From contig DATKQI010000395.1 in the NCBI GenBank assembly GCA_035532755.1, positions 1 through 19,034 of the forward strand: 19,034 nt of DNA. The letters run 5' to 3'. The stretch is from DATKQI01 sp035532755. GTDB taxonomy: Bacteria; Pseudomonadota; Alphaproteobacteria; Acetobacterales; Acetobacteraceae. A program made the position numbers and the translations under genes. This document shows, piece after piece, positions 14,068 through 19,034 of the stretch. The notes below the pieces were generated by a model, which was not told the origin of the DNA, did no database searches, and worked only from the letters and a program-made list of their open reading frames with translations. Positions within the stretch are counted from its first letter, which is position 1. Each line of letters starts with the position of its first letter.

Positions 14068-15158
14068 CAGGCTGGCTCCGCCTCGGCCGGCGCCCGCGCC
14101 GACAGGGCGGCGATCTCGGCATGCACCCAGGACAGGCCGGCTTCCGGCACAATCGCCTCCACCGCGCGCACGGCATCGGATAGCTGCGTGGCGATCCACC
14201 GGCTCGTCAGGCCGTCTTCCGTCGCAAGCCCGGGCAGGATGTCGGCCACCGCGCGCTCCAGCACCGCCGCTTCCCGCCGCAGCAAGGACAGCCAGCGGGC
14301 ACGGAAGATGCCGGGCACCGCCTGCATCAGCGCGCGGCGCCGCGTCTCGTCGATACGGGCCACCGCGAACGTTTCGATATGCGCATAGGCGGTGGTGATC
14401 AGCGGCGTGCGCCAGCGATGCTCGGCCAGCGGCCCGTCGAGCGGAAGGCCGCGCGTTGCCGCCTCGGTCGCGGCGCGGGCAAGGCGCAGCACCGGCTTGC
14501 CGCCGTCCCGCCGCCAGTACAGCAGCTCCGGCACATGGCGGATCTCTCCATACAGCGCGAGTTCCGCCAGCAGCGCATGGTCCCATCCGGCGCGGTGGCC
14601 GATCCGCGCCAGCCGGTCCACCGCCGAGCGGCGGTACACGCCCCAGAAGCTGGGTGAGCTGGTATAGGTCGCCATCACATGCCGCGCGCGGGCCAGCGGG
14701 TCCGCCCCCACCGCCGACAGCCGGTGCCCCGGCGGATAGGTGCTGCGGATATCGCCCTCGCCGGTGAAGACCAGGCCGGCGGCATGGCACATCGCGCAAT
14801 CGGGGTGAGCGAGCAGCACCGCCATGGCCTGTTCCACGAAACGCGGGTCGATCACGTCATCGGCGGATTTCGGCAGGACGAAATCGGCATCGCCGAGCCA
14901 GAACGCGCGCTGGAAATTCGCCACCGCCCCGCCGTTCACCCGGTTCCGTTTCAGCCGGATCGCCGGGTGCCGGGCGATGAAGCCACGCACCACATCCAGC
15001 GTGTCATCGGTAGAGCCGTCGTCGATCACCGTCAGGGTCAGCGCCGGCCAAGTCTGGGCCAGCACGCTTTCGATGGCGGCGGCGATCGTCTCCGCCCCGT
15101 TGAACACGAACAGGTTCACATCGACGGCGGGCGTGTGGCGGGCGGGCACTGTGTCCAT
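14067..15158 (-). CDS. GT2-family glycosyltransferase
   Basis: A 363-residue inverting family 2 glycosyltransferase. The GT-A domain spans about residues 13-230: strand VDVNLFVFNGAETI, the LAQTWPALTLTVIDDGSTDDT block with the DDGS nucleotide motif, NRVNGGAVANFQRAF, and a KSADDVIDP segment in the position of the metal-binding DxD. SFWGVYRRSAV and AGWDHALLAELAL mark the acceptor side, the latter with the usual ED/WD-type general base region. The C-terminal 130 residues are helical and not assigned. I use the ATG at 15158 rather than the GTG at 15188, because the GT-A fold starts soon after it; no strong ribosome site distinguishes them. The methyltransferase and epimerase genes follow, so all three probably act on one glycan. 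Confidence 0.87.
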   Translation of the reverse strand: MDTVPARHTPAVDVNLFVFNGAETIAAAIESVLAQTWPALTLTVIDDGSTDDTLDVVRGFIARHPAIRLKRNRVNGGAVANFQRAFWLGDADFVLPKSADDVIDPRFVEQAMAVLLAHPDCAMCHAAGLVFTGEGDIRSTYPPGHRLSAVGADPLARARHVMATYTSSPSFWGVYRRSAVDRLARIGHRAGWDHALLAELALYGEIRHVPELLYWRRDGGKPVLRLARAATEAATRGLPLDGPLAEHRWRTPLITTAYAHIETFAVARIDETRRRALMQAVPGIFRARWLSLLRREAAVLERAVADILPGLATEDGLTSRWIATQLSDAVRAVEAIVPEAGLSWVHAEIAALSARAPAEAEPA

Positions 15159-15215
15159 CCGGACCCCGGTCTGTCTTCCGGGCCGCACGATAGGGTGGCG
15201 GGCGTTGCCGAACCG

Positions 15216-16265
15216 TTAATCGGCCGGGCAGGACCGGGCGGCGCGCACGCATTTGCGCATCACCGACGGCAGCGCCTCCGCGCCCAGCTCTCCGGCCTCG
15301 CGCAGGAAGCCCTCCCCGTGGATTTCCGGCACGCGCGCGGCGAGCACGCCGATCGACAATGCGAAATGGGTGAAGACATGCCGCACCTGCCCCGCCGGCT
15401 GCCATGCGGCCTGCATCGGTGCGTGGGCCTGCGCCTCGGGCCCGGTCCATGGCGTCGCGCGCCAGGGCGTGCCCGGCAGTTCCGTCATGCCGCCCAGCAG
15501 GCCGGTGGGCGGGCGCGTGCGCAGCAGCACCCGGCCCCGGAAATCGGTCAGCCAGAAATGGATGCCGTAGCGGTGCGGGCGCGGCGGCTTCTCCGCCCTG
15601 CGCGGCAGGCCGGCGGCGATGCCCTGCGCGCGACCGAGACACGCGGCTTCCCAGGGACACAGGGTGCAGGCGGGTGCCGCGGGCGTACAGACCATGGCGC
15701 CGAGATCGAACAGCGCCTGGGCGAAATCCGAGGGCGCGGCGCGGGCGGCAGGATCGGCGCCGAGCGTGGCGGCGGCGGCGCGAATCGCCTGTTTCGCACC
15801 GGGCAGCGGTGCGGCGATCGCGAACAGCCGCGCGGTGACCCGCTCCACATTGCCGTCCACCGGCACCGCCGGCAGGCCGAAGGCGATGGCGCCGATCGCC
15901 GCCGCCGTGTAGGGGCCGATGCCGGGCAGCGCCTGCAAACCCGGCAGATCGCGCGGGAACCCGCCTGCCCGCACCAGCGCCTTCGCACAGGCATGCAGGT
16001 TGCGCGCCCGCGCGTAGTAGCCAAGCCCGGCCCAGGCGGCCAGCACCGCGCCCTCCTCGGCCGCGGCCAGCGCGGCAAGCGTGGGGAAGCGGCGGAGGAA
16101 GGATTCGTAGTAGGGTTGCACCGCCGTCACCGTGGTCTGCTGCAGCATGATCTCGGAAAGCCAGACACGGTATGGATCGGCTGCTTCCCCCGGTTCGGCC
16201 CGCCATGGCAGGCGGCGGCGGTGGGCGGCATACCAGTCGAGCAGGGCGGCGGCGGAAGGGGGCAC
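15216..16265 (-). CDS. mutY: A/G-specific adenine DNA glycosylase MutY
   Basis: A 349-residue MutY that removes adenine mispaired with 8-oxoguanine. Catalytic Glu38 is in LSEIMLQQTTV; the helix-hairpin-helix is LPGIGPYTAAAIG (113-125), and the catalytic Asp137 lies in VDGNV. The [4Fe-4S] loop has Cys at 193, 200, 203 and 209 in the exact C-x6-C-x2-C-x5-C spacing. The C-terminal Nudix-like 8-oxoG-recognition domain runs from about 235 and contains RPPTGLLGGMTELPGT and VRHVFTHFALSIGV. The start is a GTG at 16265, the only start codon in frame near the N-terminus that keeps the conserved helix; it has no visible Shine-Dalgarno. The dciA start is nine bases away on the other strand, so the two genes share promoter space. 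Confidence 0.95.
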   Translation of the reverse strand: MPPSAAALLDWYAAHRRRLPWRAEPGEAADPYRVWLSEIMLQQTTVTAVQPYYESFLRRFPTLAALAAAEEGAVLAAWAGLGYYARARNLHACAKALVRAGGFPRDLPGLQALPGIGPYTAAAIGAIAFGLPAVPVDGNVERVTARLFAIAAPLPGAKQAIRAAAATLGADPAARAAPSDFAQALFDLGAMVCTPAAPACTLCPWEAACLGRAQGIAAGLPRRAEKPPRPHRYGIHFWLTDFRGRVLLRTRPPTGLLGGMTELPGTPWRATPWTGPEAQAHAPMQAAWQPAGQVRHVFTHFALSIGVLAARVPEIHGEGFLREAGELGAEALPSVMRKCVRAARSCPAD

Positions 16266-16274
16266 GGAGGCAGG

Positions 16275-16757
16275 ATGACGACGGAGGCGAAGGACGACAA
16301 GCCGCGAGCGGACAGCCCCCGCCACATCTATGGTCCTCGCCCGGTCGCCGCCCTGGTGCCCGGGCTGACGCGCACGGCCTTCCGCCGCCGCGCCCCGGCC
16401 ACGGCTCAGGTGCTGGTCGATTGGGCGGCGATCGTCGGCCCGGCGCTCGCGGCCGACACCACGCCGCGGCGGCTGTCCGCCGGCACGCTCGCCATCGCCT
16501 GTGCCGGGCCGGTCGCGATGGAACTGCAGCATTGCACGCCGCAGTTGATCGACCGGATCAACACCCATCTGGGCGGCGTGGTGGTCCAGCGCCTGCGTTT
16601 CGTGCAGGACGCGCAGGCCACCCCGCCACCGCCGGCGCCACCCCCGGCCGATCCGGCCGCCGCCGCGGCGGCCGAGGCGGCGGTGGCCGGATTCGCGGAG
16701 GGCCCGCTGCGCGCCGCCCTCGCCGCCCTGGGCCGCGCGGTGTTGACGCGGCGTTGA
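16275..16757 (+). CDS. dciA: DUF721 / DciA-like replicative helicase loader
   Basis: A 160-residue DUF721 protein. Residues 15-105 form the conserved domain: RPVAALVPGLTRTAFRRR helix, the VLVDWAAIVGPALAADTTPRRL motif with the W and the G-P pair, AGTLAIACAGPVAMELQH, and LIDRINTHLGGVVVQRLRF. That is a KH-like fold. DciA proteins are the ancestral DnaB helicase operators and loaders in most bacteria that lack DnaC. Residues 110-135 are a Pro/Ala linker and the rest an Ala-rich helix. The ATG at 16275 has GGAGG four bases upstream. The alphaproteobacterial neighbours are mutY on the other side, then dsbA and smc downstream. Confidence 0.88.
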   Translation: MTTEAKDDKPRADSPRHIYGPRPVAALVPGLTRTAFRRRAPATAQVLVDWAAIVGPALAADTTPRRLSAGTLAIACAGPVAMELQHCTPQLIDRINTHLGGVVVQRLRFVQDAQATPPPPAPPPADPAAAAAAEAAVAGFAEGPLRAALAALGRAVLTRR

Positions 16758-16799
16758 ATCCCGCGGCGTGCAAACGCGTGCGACAAGAATGCTCGACTC

Positions 16800-16816
16800 C
16801 CGCCGCCCTCCGGCGG
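16800..16816 (+). terminator. Short GC hairpin between dciA and the dsbA-like gene
   Basis: CCGCCG (16800-16805) and CGGCGG (16811-16816) form a six-pair stem around a 5-base loop, followed by TAAAAC rather than a T-run. It lies 26 bases before the dsbA-like ATG. It may weaken readthrough from dciA, or act as a small leader hairpin; the absence of a T-tract makes a full terminator doubtful. Confidence 0.35.
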
Positions 16817-16841
16817 TAAAACACCAGATATAGAGGTCCCG

Positions 16842-17447
16842 ATGCCAGTATCCCGCCGTACGCTACTATCTGTTGTAGCCACGAGTTCGTTGATTCCCGG
16901 CCTTGCCAGGGCGGCGGGCGATCCGCGCATGGACCTGCGGGCCGTCGGCAGCCCGACGGCGAAGGTGACGGTGATCGAGTACATGTCACTCACCTGCACC
17001 CACTGCGCCCATTTCTCGATGGATACGATGCCCGAGGTCGAGAAGAAGCTGATCAAGCCCGGCACGCTGCGCATTGTCTATCGCGATTTCCCGCTGGACG
17101 GGGTGGCGCTGATGGCCGCGATGGTCGCCCGCGCGCTGCCGCCGGCGCAGTACTACCCGTTCATCACCGCCCTGTTCGCGAGCCAGGACCGCTGGGCCTT
17201 CGCCCAGGGCATCAACTACACCGACGAGCTGTGGAAGATGGCCGCACTCGCGGGCATGGACCGCAAGACCTTCGATGCCACCATCGCCGACCAGGGGCTG
17301 AAGAAGGCGGTCCTGGCGGAGCAGTTGCACGCCGAGCAGAAGTACAAGGTCAACTCCACCCCCACCTTCATCATCAACGGCAAGCCGGAGCCGGGCGCGA
17401 TGTCGTACTCGCAGTTCGCGAAGCTGGTAAAGGCTGCCTCGGCCTAA
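16842..17447 (+). CDS. DsbA-family thiol-disulfide oxidoreductase (periplasmic)
   Basis: A 201-residue DsbA-like protein. It has an RR pair (R5-R6) before a hydrophobic stretch ending GLARA|A near residue 24, so Sec or Tat export to the periplasm is expected. The mature thioredoxin fold has the active site CTHC (52-55) in MSLTCTHCAHF, a helical insertion (about 90-155), and the cis-Pro loop NSTPTFIING. The CTHC dipeptide and the short length match the alphaproteobacterial DsbA-like group that sits between dciA and smc, whose role in oxidation or isomerisation of exported proteins is by analogy. GAGG lies five bases before the ATG. Smc begins 10 bases after the stop, so the two genes are probably cotranscribed. 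Confidence 0.9.
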   Translation: MPVSRRTLLSVVATSSLIPGLARAAGDPRMDLRAVGSPTAKVTVIEYMSLTCTHCAHFSMDTMPEVEKKLIKPGTLRIVYRDFPLDGVALMAAMVARALPPAQYYPFITALFASQDRWAFAQGINYTDELWKMAALAGMDRKTFDATIADQGLKKAVLAEQLHAEQKYKVNSTPTFIINGKPEPGAMSYSQFAKLVKAASA

Positions 17448-17457
17448 GGATCGCGCC

Positions 17458-19034
17458 TTGCCCGTCCGCCTCTCCCGCCTGCGCATCGCCGGGTTCAAGA
17501 GCTTCGCCGAGCCGGCCAGCCTGGAGATCATGCCCGGGCTGACCGGCATCGTCGGGCCGAACGGCTGCGGCAAGTCCAACGTGGTGGAGGCGCTGCGCTG
17601 GGCGATGGGGGAGAACTCCGCCCGCAACCTGCGCGGCGGCGAGATGGACGACGTGATCTTCGCCGGCACCACCGCCCGCGCCGCCCGCAACCTCGCCGAC
17701 GTGACCCTGGTGCTGGAGGAGGCCGCCGGCCTCGCCCCGCCGCCGTTCCACGAGCAGCCGGAGCTGGAGATCAGCCGCCGGATCGAGCGCGGCATGGGCA
17801 GCACCTACCGGGTGAACGGCAGGGAGGTGCGGGCGCGGGACGTGCAGACCCTGTTCGCCGACCTCGCGAGCGGGGCGCGCAGCTCCGCCATGGTCAGCCA
17901 GGGCCGGGTCGGCGCGCTGGTCGGCGCCCGGCCGGAGGAGCGCCGGGCCATCCTGGAGGAAGCCGCCGGCATCACCGGCCTGCATGCCCGCCGGCACGAG
18001 GCCGAGATCAAGCTGCGCGCCGCCGAGGCGAACCTGGGGCGGGCAGAGGATCTGCGCGGCCAGTTGGAAGGCCAGCTGGCGGCGCTGAAGCGCCAGGCGC
18101 GGCAGGCCAGCCGCTACCGCAACATCTCCGGCGCGATCCGGGGCGCCGAGGCGGAGCTGCTCGCGCTCCAGCGCGCCCGGGTGGAAGCCGCCCGCGCCGC
18201 CGCCCAGGCGGCCCTGTTCGCCGCCCGGCAGGCGGTCGCGGAGGCGACCACCGCGGCCACCGCCGCCGCCGCCCGCGCCACCGAAGCCGCCGCCGCGCTG
18301 CCGCCGCTGCGCGAGACGGAGGCGGCGGCGCGCACCGAGCTGGAACGCCACCGCCTCGCGCAGGAGCAGATCGCCGCCGAGGAGGCGCGCGCCCAGGCGG
18401 CCCTCGCCGCCGCCGCGCAGCGGGCGGCACAGATCGCGCGGGATCTCGCCCACGCCGGTGGGCTGCATCGGGATGCGCAGGCGGCCGAGCAGCGCCTCAT
18501 CGCCGAGGCCGCATCGCTCGACGCGCAGGAGCAGGGCGATCCCGCTCGCGCCGCGTCTGCCGAATCGGTGGCCGCCGAAGCCGCCATGCAGGCGCGGGAG
18601 GCCGAGGCGGCGGCGAATCGCGCCACCGAGCATGCCGCCGAACTGTCGGCCCGCACCCAGGCCCTGGCGCAGGATCTGGCCCAGGCCGAATCCCGTGCCC
18701 GCCGGCTGGCCGAGCAGACGGCGAAGCTGGAAGCCGAGCAGGCGCACCTGCGCACCCGCATGGTCGATCCCGTGCGGCTCGAACAGGCCGAGGCCGAGCG
18801 CGCCGTCGCCGATTCGGCGCTGTCGGCCGCCCGCGCCGCGCTGGAGGAAGCGGAGCGTCGTCGCACCACTGTCCAGGCCGGGCTGTCGGCGGCGCGCGAG
18901 CGTGGCAGCGTGGCGGAGGCGGCGCGCACGAAGCTCGCCGCCGAGCAGCAGGCGCTGGCCGAGGTGCTGGCGGTGAAGGACGGCGAGAAATGGCCGCCGA
19001 TGGTCGATGGCCTCGCCGTGCCGGCGGGGCTGGA
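17458..19034 (+). CDS. smc: Chromosome segregation protein SMC, N-terminal half (runs off the window)
   Basis: About 525 residues are visible. The ABC-type head starts RLSRLRIAGFKSFAEP and has Walker A GPNGCGKS at residues 33-40, followed by NVVEALRWAMGE. Conserved head motifs include GGEMDDVIFAGT, VNGREVRARDVQTLFAD and RRAILEEAAGI. From about residue 175 the chain becomes an Ala/Arg/Glu/Gln-rich coiled coil, with an unusually high Ala content, and the window ends in what looks like the hinge start (KWPPMVDGLAVPAGL). The second head half with Walker B is outside. The start is a TTG at 17458 with AGGA seven bases upstream; no ATG or GTG fits the conserved beginning. SMC condenses and separates the chromosome with ScpA/ScpB. 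Conserved neighbour order supports the call. Confidence 0.94.
   Translation, partial: MPVRLSRLRIAGFKSFAEPASLEIMPGLTGIVGPNGCGKSNVVEALRWAMGENSARNLRGGEMDDVIFAGTTARAARNLADVTLVLEEAAGLAPPPFHEQPELEISRRIERGMGSTYRVNGREVRARDVQTLFADLASGARSSAMVSQGRVGALVGARPEERRAILEEAAGITGLHARRHEAEIKLRAAEANLGRAEDLRGQLEGQLAALKRQARQASRYRNISGAIRGAEAELLALQRARVEAARAAAQAALFAARQAVAEATTAATAAAARATEAAAALPPLRETEAAARTELERHRLAQEQIAAEEARAQAALAAAAQRAAQIARDLAHAGGLHRDAQAAEQRLIAEAASLDAQEQGDPARAASAESVAAEAAMQAREAEAAANRATEHAAELSARTQALAQDLAQAESRARRLAEQTAKLEAEQAHLRTRMVDPVRLEQAEAERAVADSALSAARAALEEAERRRTTVQAGLSAARERGSVAEAARTKLAAEQQALAEVLAVKDGEKWPPMVDGLAVPAGL

Noticed and set aside
14679..16757. 692-residue plus-strand frame through the GT2 and mutY region
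   Set aside because: Only its final part (from 16275) is the real DUF721 gene; the rest is antisense to GT2 and mutY.
16829..16834. TATAGA as a -10 box for the dsbA-like gene
   Set aside because: It would put the transcription start at the start codon and overlaps the Shine-Dalgarno; no -35 partner was seen.
1..19034. CRISPR array, insertion sequence, prophage or toxin-antitoxin pair
   Set aside because: No repeated spacer pattern, transposase, integrase or paired terminal repeats were seen.

Overview
The window is strongly GC-rich, with dense coding on both strands, frequent GTG/TTG starts and many stop/start overlaps. Protein families and gene order point to an alphaproteobacterium, most likely Rhodospirillales/Acetobacteraceae. 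That placement is inferred from the ybbN/cnoX - Lon-N - Trm112 - DUF971 block and the mutY - dciA - dsbA - smc block; no rRNA is present to confirm it.

Layout. 1-67: a tRNA-Gly(GCC) on the minus strand, cut by the window edge, with its own promoter. 285-2533: a plus-strand set encoding a thioredoxin-TPR chaperone-like protein, a Lon substrate-binding-domain protein, a Trm112-like protein and a DUF971 protein. 2555-5233: a minus-strand set encoding a GT39-like membrane glycosyltransferase, a small unknown protein, a Nudix hydrolase and a small proline-rich exported or anchored protein. 5441-10035: a complete CUT2 (ribose-type) sugar ABC transporter in the order binding protein, double ATPase, permease, permease. 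The last three genes overlap their predecessors, and a FadR-type palindrome lies upstream. A strong hairpin closes this operon.

10105-10510 is the least ordinary part. A 59-residue Gly/Leu-rich peptide with a signal sequence is encoded on the minus strand. It is preceded by an AT-rich leader with a good sigma-70-like promoter and several inverted repeats just before the Shine-Dalgarno. I found no known family for it.

10507-15158 (minus) holds an LCM-type methyltransferase and an EamA permease, then a small glycan-type operon: GT2 glycosyltransferase, SAM methyltransferase and an extended-SDR sugar-nucleotide epimerase. 15216-19034 holds mutY (minus), with dciA (DUF721) starting only 9 bases away in the opposite direction, then a DsbA-like oxidoreductase and the first half of smc, which starts at TTG and runs off the window at about the hinge.

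Most of the window is housekeeping or transport DNA. No insertion sequence, CRISPR array, phage module or recognisable defence system was seen. The best candidate for something undescribed is the small secreted Gly/Leu peptide and its structured leader.
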